From G958296245 sp963664035 (GTDB lineage: Bacteria; Chloroflexota; Dehalococcoidia; Lucifugimonadales; G958296245), in assembly GCA_963664035.2 (NCBI GenBank), contig OY760867.2, positions 992,001-1,056,000 of the forward strand: a stretch of 64,000 bases of DNA. Reading direction: 5' to 3'. The notes beneath the pieces were generated by a model. That model saw only the letters and a program-made list of their open reading frames with translations, searched no databases and was not told where the DNA came from. Shown here one piece after another: positions 50,113 to 57,210 of this stretch. Each line of letters opens with the position of its first letter. Within the stretch, counting starts at the first letter, position 1. A program made the translations under genes and the position numbers.

Positions 50113-52050
50113 TCAGTCCTCCAGTGCAGTTCTCACCCTCTTGAGCTCGTTGTATCGTTCGATGAACTCTCTGTGTACGCGCTTCGCCGTATCCAGAAGA
50201 TCTGAGTACAATCTGACATATATACCCGCGCTGGCCAGATTCTGCATTTTGCCTCTCACGTTGAAAGTATCAACCACATTGCCGCATAGCAGATATCCAG
50301 TAGCGCCACTGTATTGAAATTCTGGATCAGTTGTCTTCGCGATTTGATCTCTGGCAAAGTTAACCTCTTCTTCGATCTGTTCCAGCTCCTTCCTCGAGAT
50401 CTTGAGCCCAGGACGTTTGATCTCGACTACAACAAGGTTCGTACTCTCGCGCACACAGAGAAAGTCAATCCTTCTATCAACCTCTGGAAGGTCTTCGGGT
50501 TCAGGGAACTTGCTGCTAAGCAATTCACTAAACCGCACTTCATCATCCACCATAGTCCAGCGAGGATCAATGACCCACGGGAATTCCTTAAGGAAGTTGT
50601 GCAAAGTAGGGACTTCCAAAGCGTCTTCGTCAATCAATTTCTGGAGCTTCTCAATTGTCGCTATCCGGCCATTCGTTACCCTCGCCATCTCCTTGGCTTC
50701 AACAATCTGCCACTCGCGGAACAGATTGAGTATCCTACCGGTGTTGCCCAAATCTGCTTCGACCATCTCCGTGGCAATTTCCAAAAATGTATCGAATTCC
50801 AGGAAGTCGAGAGACATCTGAATGATTGGTTCTAACTCCTTCATTGATGCGGTAGGGTTCTTCTGTATCGATTGCCGCACCAATCGATCGGCGAGTTGGA
50901 GGGCTCGCCTGTTTCCAGTTTCACTAGCTCTAATCTTGAAGTCTAAGTACAACGCATTCTGTTCCAGCATCCTGCGATTGTCTTCGCTTCGTCTCCTTGC
51001 CCATTCTCTCGCAATCCTATTGACTTCCGTTTGTCCCCATTCCCTTAATGCGGTGTTTGCGTCTGTGTCCCATACAAGTGTGTTCCTGTTCGTGCCAATC
51101 GTGTCTTCACCTGCGTCCACAAATTCCACATGAAGTTCCCCTATGATGTACGAGAGAGCATATTGTTGACCCACAACCGCCTCAAAAACAAACGGTTCCT
51201 GAACCAGTTTCCCTCTGGCCATGAGGGCGATGCCGCGATCTATGCCGTCAAGATTCGGGGTTGTCCTGTCTAATGCACCGATCCATCCTGACACAGTCCA
51301 ATCATCTTCGTCCCCGACCTCAACATCCTCATACTCCCAAATGTATGGACCCCCATCAGTATCCTTGTCGAGTAGGGCCTTAAGATTCCTTTCTTCCGCA
51401 GAAATCGCCGAGCCGTTAATCAGGACTTCGAACTTGTTCTGTGCTCCGATTACGGAGAATCTCCTGGCAAGCCCTCGACGAAGCCTGATTATGGGAATTC
51501 TTCTATTGTTGAATTTTGTAAATTTTCTCAAAGTGACCTTAGTGCCCTCGTTTACGGTTCCCGTAGGTGGCAAGGCTGGGAATTCAATCGAGCGCTGGGA
51601 GGCCTGCGCAAGCATACTGTCGTAGTTCATTACAAGCCTACTGGTATCTCCGTCCTTCACGCTCTCTATCTCAATTTCTCTTGCGATGCCAAAACTCGAG
51701 AATTTGCCAATACCCTTCCGACCCATGACTTTCCGACGAAGGGGGTCAGGAGTTTCATCTGTTCCATCCTCCTCACGGCGGTCTCGACCCGTCACCACAT
51801 ACTTACTCCGCATGTCTTCGTCAGACATGCCAATTCCATTGTCGGAAATAGTGACCTCCAAGTTCTCGACACCCATCGGAGTCTCTGGAATCACAATGTC
51901 AACGCGCGTTGCGTTCGCATCCCAACCATTGGCTACGAGCTCGCCTATGACCGGAGGCAGAGTCGAATACATCTGCAGGCCTAGGTGCTTGATGGTGCCC
52001 ACGTCGAACTGCATACGGTAAGGAGGCCTATTCATTGGACTGCTTGCCAT
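50113..52050 (-). CDS. GHKL (Hsp90/MORC-like) ATPase fused to a PD-(D/E)XK nuclease
   Basis: 645 residues. The N-terminal GHKL ATP site is complete: GELVANGWDA (E37, N41), DNGIGM at 70-75, GRKGIGKFSSFG at 110-121. A helical central region (about 300-500) links it to a C-terminal nuclease-like core, RIDFLCVRE with D529 and VVEIKRPG with E543 and K545. GHKL ATPases of this class are known beside restriction-modification genes; ATP-driven clamp closure probably controls cleavage. It starts 3 bp after the cytosine methylase stop, in one operon with dcm and vsr. The DNA is A/T-richer than its surroundings. I propose a restriction or defence effector. Confidence 0.82.
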   Translation of the reverse strand: MASSPMNRPPYRMQFDVGTIKHLGLQMYSTLPPVIGELVANGWDANATRVDIVIPETPMGVENLEVTISDNGIGMSDEDMRSKYVVTGRDRREEDGTDETPDPLRRKVMGRKGIGKFSSFGIAREIEIESVKDGDTSRLVMNYDSMLAQASQRSIEFPALPPTGTVNEGTKVTLRKFTKFNNRRIPIIRLRRGLARRFSVIGAQNKFEVLINGSAISAEERNLKALLDKDTDGGPYIWEYEDVEVGDEDDWTVSGWIGALDRTTPNLDGIDRGIALMARGKLVQEPFVFEAVVGQQYALSYIIGELHVEFVDAGEDTIGTNRNTLVWDTDANTALREWGQTEVNRIAREWARRRSEDNRRMLEQNALYLDFKIRASETGNRRALQLADRLVRQSIQKNPTASMKELEPIIQMSLDFLEFDTFLEIATEMVEADLGNTGRILNLFREWQIVEAKEMARVTNGRIATIEKLQKLIDEDALEVPTLHNFLKEFPWVIDPRWTMVDDEVRFSELLSSKFPEPEDLPEVDRRIDFLCVRESTNLVVVEIKRPGLKISRKELEQIEEEVNFARDQIAKTTDPEFQYSGATGYLLCGNVVDTFNVRGKMQNLASAGIYVRLYSDLLDTAKRVHREFIERYNELKRVRTALED

Positions 52051-52053
52051 AAC

Positions 52054-53094
52054 CTACTTCCTTTGTTTCCCGGAGTGAACACATAGAATGCTGTCACCCA
52101 GCAATTTTGCCAACCTTACTGGAACGGCGTTGCCGACCTGACGCGCTTGTTCCAATATCGAATCGCCGAAGAACTCGTATTGATCTTCAAAAGTTTGGAG
52201 CGCTGCGGCCTCGCGAACTGAAATGCCTCGGTGCTGCTCCGGATGTATGAATCGGCCGCAATATACATCTGTGCATCGGCAGGTTAGTGTTGGTGCCGGC
52301 AGATCCCAGGACATGCGCCCGAAAACGTCTCTATGGGCTTTGGGGTTCTTCTGATGGCATTTGAGTAAGATGGACGTGTCTCCAATGTCTCTGCGGCTTC
52401 CGCCGTCAAGTGGCACCGCTTCGACAATTCGCAAATGGTGCGGGAGCAACTTCCTCGAGACGTGGTTCTTGAACGTGTCCGACGATTCGCCATGTGGGAT
52501 GGCTGGGTATTTGCGGATAGAGTCGCCAACTGTGTTAAATTTCCTTCTCGTTGTGGCCCCCGGCAAGCGAGGACAACCGTGCCTTGAGGCAACTAGAATG
52601 AGGCGCTTGCGAGTCTGGGGCACTCCAAAATCTTTTGCGTCCAGCATTTCAGCATCGATGCGGAATCCACGCTCCGTCAATGTCTTTTCGAATGACTGAT
52701 AAATGTCCTTTCCAATGGCATTGCTCAGTCCCGGCACGTTTTCGACAATTATGTAGTCGGGAGGAGCCTGTTCAACGATTTTGGCAAAATTAAGCAGAAG
52801 TGACTTCCTGTCGTCAATCGCATGCATCGTGTTCAGGCTGGAGAAAGGCTGGCAGGGAGTGCAGGCCGCATAAAGGGTGGGGTCCTTGAGACCAATGCCG
52901 AGGTCCTTGCGAAGCGCACGAATGTCTACATCCTTGATATCGGATGCGATGAAAGTGCTCGGGTGATTGTTGCTCTCATAGGTCTTCCGTATCCGATTGT
53001 CGTTGTCTATCCCCGCAACCACTGAAATTCCCGCATCTAGCAGGCCGCGCGTTAGTCCTCCAGCACCACAAAAGAAATCAATGGCTTTAATCAC
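52054..53094 (-). CDS. dcm: DNA (cytosine-5-)-methyltransferase
   Basis: 346 residues with the canonical C5-methylase motifs in order: I DFFCGAGGL (7-14), IV TPCQPFS with catalytic C81, VI VENVPGL, VIII QTRKRLI, the target-recognition region about 190-270, and X ARQVGNAVP. It methylates the C5 of cytosine in a sequence that cannot be predicted here. Its ATG overlaps the vsr stop by 4 bp and the GHKL-nuclease gene follows 3 bp later, so modification, mismatch repair and a nuclease are expressed together. Confidence 0.93.
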   Translation of the reverse strand: MIKAIDFFCGAGGLTRGLLDAGISVVAGIDNDNRIRKTYESNNHPSTFIASDIKDVDIRALRKDLGIGLKDPTLYAACTPCQPFSSLNTMHAIDDRKSLLLNFAKIVEQAPPDYIIVENVPGLSNAIGKDIYQSFEKTLTERGFRIDAEMLDAKDFGVPQTRKRLILVASRHGCPRLPGATTRRKFNTVGDSIRKYPAIPHGESSDTFKNHVSRKLLPHHLRIVEAVPLDGGSRRDIGDTSILLKCHQKNPKAHRDVFGRMSWDLPAPTLTCRCTDVYCGRFIHPEQHRGISVREAAALQTFEDQYEFFGDSILEQARQVGNAVPVRLAKLLGDSILCVHSGKQRK

Positions 53095-53603
53095 TGTAGG
53101 CGCCTCGACTTCACTGCGAGCCCATCGATAGGGAGATGTAATCCGGTCGTTGGGCTACAGTAAATAGAGTCTGGGTCTACGGGCGAGGATGCGCGGGCCT
53201 TGATTCCGGCTAGCGTCTCAATTAAACGATAGATTCCACTTTGAAGCTCACATTCCCAAATGACGGTAGTTGCCCACCCGATTTCTTTCAGTTCGTTTGC
53301 CACCCTTCGATCTCTCTCCATAGTGCGGTCGAACTTCTGGGTCCAAAACTCCCTGTTGGTTGCAGGCATCGTAGTTCTTTTGCAGCCGTGGCGGTGCCAG
53401 AAGCAGCCGTGGACGAACAGGGCTAACCGGTACTTGGGGAACACAAGGTCGGGCTTCCCAGGCAAGTTCGAGTGATGAAGACGAAATCGAAGGCCGAGCC
53501 TATGGAGAGCCTTGCGAACGTGAATCTCAGGTGCGGTGTCCTTGGAGCGCACTCTGGACATGATCGCGCTTCGGGTTTCCTTATCGACATGGTCGGGCAT
53601 CAC
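53091..53603 (-). CDS. vsr: Very short patch repair endonuclease Vsr
   Basis: 170 residues. TRSAIMSRVRSKDTAPE, then LPGKPDLVFPKYRLALFVHG (catalytic Asp at 52) and CFWHRHGCKRTTMPATN with the zinc cysteine and histidine positions of Vsr. It nicks 5' of T in T:G mismatches made by 5-methylcytosine deamination. It is paired with the cytosine methylase downstream (ATGA overlap), the classic arrangement. The C-terminus is about 30 residues longer than E. coli Vsr. Confidence 0.93.
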   Translation of the reverse strand: MMPDHVDKETRSAIMSRVRSKDTAPEIHVRKALHRLGLRFRLHHSNLPGKPDLVFPKYRLALFVHGCFWHRHGCKRTTMPATNREFWTQKFDRTMERDRRVANELKEIGWATTVIWECELQSGIYRLIETLAGIKARASSPVDPDSIYCSPTTGLHLPIDGLAVKSRRLQ

Positions 53604-53641
53604 CCTAGCCCACCGAATTCCTAGAGTCTCCTAGGTACGTG

Positions 53642-53647
53642 AGTATA
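53642..53647 (-). promoter_or_regulatory. Extended -10 (TGCTATACT) upstream of vsr-dcm-nuclease
   Basis: TGC-TATACT on the minus strand, 38 nt before the vsr ATG. No clear -35. It probably drives the three-gene operon. Confidence 0.45.
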
Positions 53648-53729
53648 GCATGTTTCGTCGGGTCCCTCCGCCCCGTGCCGCTACGGGCCGAATTTGCCCT
53701 GGCCATCCCCTTGATGGACCCACCCGCCC

Positions 53730-53758
53730 TTGACGCCCCCGAACGCCCGTGCTAACAT
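53730..53758 (+). promoter_or_regulatory. Leaderless-type promoter TTGACG-17-TAACAT
   Basis: TTGACG (53730-53735), 17-nt spacer, TAACAT (53753-53758), then 7 nt to the ATG at 53766. Confidence 0.55.
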
Positions 53759-53765
53759 ACCCTCC

Positions 53766-53930
53766 ATGAACAACAAATCTCATACCCGCCCGGGCCTGCC
53801 CGACCCGGAGACAGGCCGCCGACGCCGCCAGGGGCGCCGTTCCAATCTCGCCCTAACACGCCCCATTCGCTGCCCATTCGTAGTCCAAACACGCTCCGAG
53901 GCCCTTCCAAGAGACCGCCGATCCAGATAG
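53766..53930 (+). CDS. Possible 54-residue Arg-rich small protein
   Basis: 54 codons directly after a good promoter, with no SD. The product is basic (ETGRRRRQGRRSNLALTRPI) and resembles no family I know. It may be a leader for the HTH gene pair that follows within 13 bp, or a real small nucleic-acid-binding protein. The promoter spacing is the main support. Confidence 0.35.
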   Translation: MNNKSHTRPGLPDPETGRRRRQGRRSNLALTRPIRCPFVVQTRSEALPRDRRSR

Positions 53931-53933
53931 GAG

Positions 53934-53960
53934 ATGGAACAAAATGGAACATGATGGAAC
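53934..53960 (+). promoter_or_regulatory. Three ATGGAAC repeats on a 10-bp period
   Basis: ATGGAAC begins at 53934, 53944 and 53954, exactly one helical turn apart and overlapping the start of the HTH gene (ATG 53944). Only the middle ATG opens a long frame. The spacing suggests a same-face operator, perhaps for the HTH protein itself. Confidence 0.4.
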
Positions 53961-54339
53961 AACTTTCCAGAGCCTGACCCAAAAGCAGATGACCGCCCTG
54001 CCATACCTCCTCAGACCCGGCACCCTCGCCGTTCAGGCCAGGAAGGCGGGCATTGGGCGCACCACCCTCTACAGGTGGCTCCAGGACGACAACTTCCGCA
54101 CCGCCCTCGACCAACTCCGTAAGGACGCCGTCGAGATCGCCGAGGCGCAGCTCCAGGCCATCTCATACGAGGCATCCGCCGTCATACACGAAGCCCTCTA
54201 CGATGAGGACCGCAACGTCAGGCTCCGCGCCGCCGAGACCGCCCTGAAGCACGCCTTCAACGTGCGGTACGGCCAGAGCCTCGAACGCCGCGTCGATCTC
54301 CTCGTCGACGCCTTAGACCTCGGAAAAGAGGCCCCGTGA
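53944..54339 (+). CDS. Helix-turn-helix protein (phBC6A51/terminase-small-subunit-like)
   Basis: 131 residues. LTQKQMTALPYLLRPGTLAV followed by KAGIGRTTLYRWLQDDNFRT is a helix-turn-helix of the type found in terminase-small-subunit-like and phBC6A51-type proteins. The rest is helical (RLRAAETALKHAFNVRYGQ). It may be a DNA-binding remnant of a prophage or a regulator. Coupled to the next gene by a GTGA overlap at 54336. Confidence 0.65.
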   Translation: MEHDGTTFQSLTQKQMTALPYLLRPGTLAVQARKAGIGRTTLYRWLQDDNFRTALDQLRKDAVEIAEAQLQAISYEASAVIHEALYDEDRNVRLRAAETALKHAFNVRYGQSLERRVDLLVDALDLGKEAP

Positions 54340-54641
54340 CCTCGTCCCTAGAGGGCAAAATACGCTCCCTCGAACGAAAGCTCGTCAGGGAGCGCGCCTA
54401 CTTGACCGTCCTCGACCTCGTCGACGCCGTCATGCTCCGCTGGGACCGCTTCGCCGCCTCCGGCGACGACGCCTTATTCCTCCTCCTCGACCTCGGAGCC
54501 AACCGGATCGGCCTCCCAACACTCTCCGGCGCCGTCTCCTACCTCAACACCTGCCGCAACGAGTCCCGCACACCCAACCCACACCACCTCGCAAACTACC
54601 TCGCCCCCTGGGCCGCCGCCCCCCAACGCTCCTGGAAATAA
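54336..54641 (+). CDS. Small hypothetical protein coupled to the HTH gene
   Basis: 101 residues from GTG 54336, which overlaps the upstream stop as GTGA. N-terminal charged helix (SLEGKIRSLERKLVRERAYL, likely coiled coil), then a Leu-rich helix. Family not recognised. Its 3' end is duplicated just downstream, suggesting local rearrangement. Confidence 0.5.
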   Translation: MTSSLEGKIRSLERKLVRERAYLTVLDLVDAVMLRWDRFAASGDDALFLLLDLGANRIGLPTLSGAVSYLNTCRNESRTPNPHHLANYLAPWAAAPQRSWK

Positions 54642-54716
54642 CCCCCCGATCATCGGGGAGAGGTATCGGAAGACGTCCTGGGTCGCCTCCCCCCAACGCT
54701 CCTGGAAATAACCCCC
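54613..54716. repeat. Direct duplication of the gene 3' end
   Basis: CCCCCCAACGCTCCTGGAAATAACCCCC-type sequence occurs at about 54615-54647 and again at about 54687-54716, 71-72 bp apart, separated by a CCCCCGATCATCGGGG hairpin (54646-54658 region). The second copy is outside any gene. Confidence 0.6.
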
Positions 54717-54728
54717 ACTCGCGCCGTG

Positions 54729-54734
54729 TATAAT
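54729..54734 (+). promoter_or_regulatory. Consensus -10 TATAAT of the TPP-enzyme gene with an ACCACTA-repeat leader
   Basis: TATAAT is followed by a roughly 55-nt untranslated leader made of repeated (A)CCACTAA/CAACC motifs, then AAGGAG and the ATG at 54793. The leader contains almost no G and should be unstructured. Confidence 0.5.
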
Positions 54735-54792
54735 GACCCCGACCCACTAATCACTAACCACCAACCACTAACCACTACCAAAGGAGACCCCA

Positions 54793-56430
54793 ATGGACGG
54801 CGACACCGCAATATCCCGCATCCTCAAGGCCGAAGGCGTCGAATGGATGGCCTGCTTCCCCGCCCAGTCCCTCATCGACAAGGCCGCCCTCGAAGGCATC
54901 CGACCTATCATGTGCAGGCAGGAGCGCGCAGGCGTCAACATCGCCGACGGATTCAGCCGCATCATGAACGGCAAGAAGATAGGCGTCTTCACCATGCAGC
55001 GAGGCCCAGGCGCCGAAAACGCCTTCGGCGGCGTCGCGCAAGCCTTCGCCGACTCCGTGCCCATCCTCCTCCTGCCAGGCGGCCACGACCGCGCCCGCAT
55101 CGGCGTGCCCCCAGGCTTCGACTCCGTCGACCACTACGGCGGCGTCACCAAGTGGTCCGGCCACATAAACCTCGTCGAGCGCATCCCCGAGCTCATGGGC
55201 CGCGCCTTCAGCCAGCTCAAGCACGGCAGGCTAGGCCCCGTCCTCCTCGAGATACCAGCCGACGTCGCCACCCAGGAATACCCCGGCGACCTCGGCTACG
55301 AGCCAGTCCGCGAGATGCGCTCCGCCGCCGACCCCGACGACGTCCGCGACCTCGTCGCCGCCATGCTCAAGGCCGAATGCCCCGTCGTCAACGCCGGCCA
55401 GGGCGTCCTCTACGCCGAGGCCACCGACGAGCTCGTCGAGTTCGCCGAGCTCACCAACATCCCCGTCCTCACCACCCTCGCCGGCAAGAGCGCCTTCCCC
55501 GAAAACCACCCCCTCGCCCTCGGCACCGGCGCTCACACCGCAACCCTCATGGTCGCCCGCTTCCTCGAGAAGACCGACTTCGTCCTAGGCCTGGGCACCA
55601 GCTTCTCCATGTCCAACTTCAACGCCCCCATGCCCGCCGGCGTCACCCTCGCCCACTCCACCAACTGCGCCGACGACCTCAACAAGGACTACCGCGTCAG
55701 CCACGGCGCCGTCGGCGACGCCAGGGTCGTCCTCCGCCAGATGATCGAGGAGGTCAAGCGCCAGGTCGGCGAGCACGGCCGAGGCGACGAAAAGGGCGTC
55801 GCCGCCGAGATCGCCGCCGTCAAGCGCGAGTTCATGGCCGAATGGGGTCCCAGGCTCGTTTCAAACGAGGTGCCCATCAGTCCATACAGGGTAATCCGCG
55901 AGCTATACGACGCCCTCGACGTTCCAAACTCGGTCGTAACCCACGACTCCGGCTACCCACGCGACCAGATGGTCCCCTTCTGGGAGACCCTCTCGCCCAG
56001 GGGCTACATCGGCTGGGGCAAGTCCACCCAGCTAGGCTACGGCCTCGGCCTCGCCATAGGCGCCAAGCTCGCCGCCCCCGAGCGCCAGGTCGTCAACGTA
56101 ATGGGCGACGCCGCCTTCGGCATGGCCGCCATGGACATCGAGACCGCCGTCCGCTCCGAGATACCCATACTCACCGTCATCCTCAACAACGGCGTCATGA
56201 CCCACTACCACGCGCACATGCCCTTCGCCTCCGAGCGCTGGGGCAGCAACCGCCTCGGCGGCGACTACGCCAAGGTCTCCGAGGGCCTCGGCGCCCACGC
56301 CGAAAAGATCGACGCCCCCGACCAGGTCGGCCCAGCCATCCGCCGCGGCCTCGACGCCAACGCCAACGGCCAGACCGCCGTAATCGAGATGATCACCAAG
56401 GAGGAGGAGGCCGTACCCACCTTCTGGTAA
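54793..56430 (+). CDS. Thiamine-pyrophosphate-dependent enzyme (acetolactate synthase-like)
   Basis: 545 residues with the three-domain plan of the acetohydroxyacid synthase/POX family. N-terminal PYR domain with the catalytic glutamate E44 in CRQERAG, central Rossmann-like domain, and C-terminal PP domain with MGDAAFGMAAMDIE, ending 26-30 residues later in ILNN (the TPP-Mg motif). Homologues annotated only as TPP-requiring enzymes may decarboxylate a 2-oxoacid; no partner small subunit is nearby, arguing against true acetolactate synthase. AAGGAG precedes the ATG. Stands alone. Confidence 0.82.
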   Translation: MDGDTAISRILKAEGVEWMACFPAQSLIDKAALEGIRPIMCRQERAGVNIADGFSRIMNGKKIGVFTMQRGPGAENAFGGVAQAFADSVPILLLPGGHDRARIGVPPGFDSVDHYGGVTKWSGHINLVERIPELMGRAFSQLKHGRLGPVLLEIPADVATQEYPGDLGYEPVREMRSAADPDDVRDLVAAMLKAECPVVNAGQGVLYAEATDELVEFAELTNIPVLTTLAGKSAFPENHPLALGTGAHTATLMVARFLEKTDFVLGLGTSFSMSNFNAPMPAGVTLAHSTNCADDLNKDYRVSHGAVGDARVVLRQMIEEVKRQVGEHGRGDEKGVAAEIAAVKREFMAEWGPRLVSNEVPISPYRVIRELYDALDVPNSVVTHDSGYPRDQMVPFWETLSPRGYIGWGKSTQLGYGLGLAIGAKLAAPERQVVNVMGDAAFGMAAMDIETAVRSEIPILTVILNNGVMTHYHAHMPFASERWGSNRLGGDYAKVSEGLGAHAEKIDAPDQVGPAIRRGLDANANGQTAVIEMITKEEEAVPTFW

Positions 56431-56461
56431 ACCCACAGGGGCCCACAGGGGCCAGGGATTC

Positions 56462-56490
56462 TTGACACCCCACACGGCGAACGCTACGAT
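56462..56490 (+). promoter_or_regulatory. Promoter TTGACA-17-TACGAT
   Basis: TTGACA (56462-56467), 17-nt spacer, TACGAT (56485-56490), 30 nt before the ATG at 56521; AAGGAG lies between but 17 nt from the start. Confidence 0.6.
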
Positions 56491-56520
56491 TCAATCCAAG
56501 GAGACGCACCCGCCAAGGCG

Positions 56521-56898
56521 ATGTCCGAACGCTACAAGAGAGAGATAGAAGACATCCTCGACCAGTCCGGCGACCTCGCGCCCGACCCCAGGTCCAAGCC
56601 CGGCCTGCTCAAGGCCCTCTGGACCCAGGCCGTAAAGTCGGTCTCCGGAAAGCCGTGGTCCATCTCGCCCGGCAGGGTAATGATCGCGGCCATAGCGCTG
56701 CTGCTCGCCGCCGTGCTGCTCCGCCCCGCCATCCCCGGGGCGACTGGAGCGATGCTCTGGGCCGCCCTCCTCCTCTTCATCCTCGGCTACGCGCTCTTCT
56801 TCGTCGTCCGCACGCCGAAGACCGAGAAGCGCTGGCGCGGCCAGCCCATCGAGTACGGAACGTCCTGGTGGGACAAGCTCCGCCGCCGCGTAAAGTAG
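56521..56898 (+). CDS. Small membrane protein with two helices
   Basis: 125 residues. A charged N-terminus (MSERYKREIEDILDQSGDL) is followed by two hydrophobic helices (about 54-72 and 76-94) and a basic tail ending WWDKLRRRVK. This layout recurs in small hypothetical proteins of uncultured Chloroflexota-type genomes; I cannot give a function. Confidence 0.6.
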   Translation: MSERYKREIEDILDQSGDLAPDPRSKPGLLKALWTQAVKSVSGKPWSISPGRVMIAAIALLLAAVLLRPAIPGATGAMLWAALLLFILGYALFFVVRTPKTEKRWRGQPIEYGTSWWDKLRRRVK

Positions 56899-56939
56899 CC
56901 CGGTACCCATAGAAGTAACGCTAGGCTAAGGATGACGCC

Positions 56940-57164
56940 ATGACGACGATGACCGCACCCGACGGAGAGAGACTAAGCAGACTCGAAGGCGCGTATGAAC
57001 ACCTGGCGACGAAGGCGGACATCGCGAACCTCGAGACACGCATCGCGAACCTCGAGACACGCATCGCCAATCTCAAGACCGACTTGGTCCAATCCCAGCG
57101 CTGGACCGTAGGCATCGTATTGACCGGCTTGGTGATGCTTGCGGCTTTCCTGAAACTCGCGTAA
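56940..57164 (+). CDS. Short coiled-coil protein with C-terminal membrane anchor
   Basis: 74 residues. LETRIAN recurs as a heptad, three times (21-bp DNA repeats near 57027-57090), followed by one membrane helix (WTVGIVLTGLVMLAAFLKLA). It resembles small tail-anchored coiled-coil proteins of unknown role. Convergent with the sulfite reductase gene. Confidence 0.6.
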   Translation: MTTMTAPDGERLSRLEGAYEHLATKADIANLETRIANLETRIANLKTDLVQSQRWTVGIVLTGLVMLAAFLKLA

Positions 57165-57175
57165 ATCAAGACCGC

Positions 57176-57192
57176 CGGCGCTTAGTGCGCCG
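57176..57192. terminator. Short hairpin between convergent genes
   Basis: CGGCGC-TTAGT-GCGCCG, a 6-bp stem in the 46-bp gap between the coiled-coil gene and sulfite reductase. No T-tract, so weak. Confidence 0.35.
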
Positions 57193-57210
57193 ACGATAAG
57201 ACCCGCGCGG

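Noticed and set aside
54793..56430. True acetolactate synthase (ilvB) identity
   Set aside because: No ilvN partner or branched-chain genes nearby, so only the TPP-enzyme family is claimed.
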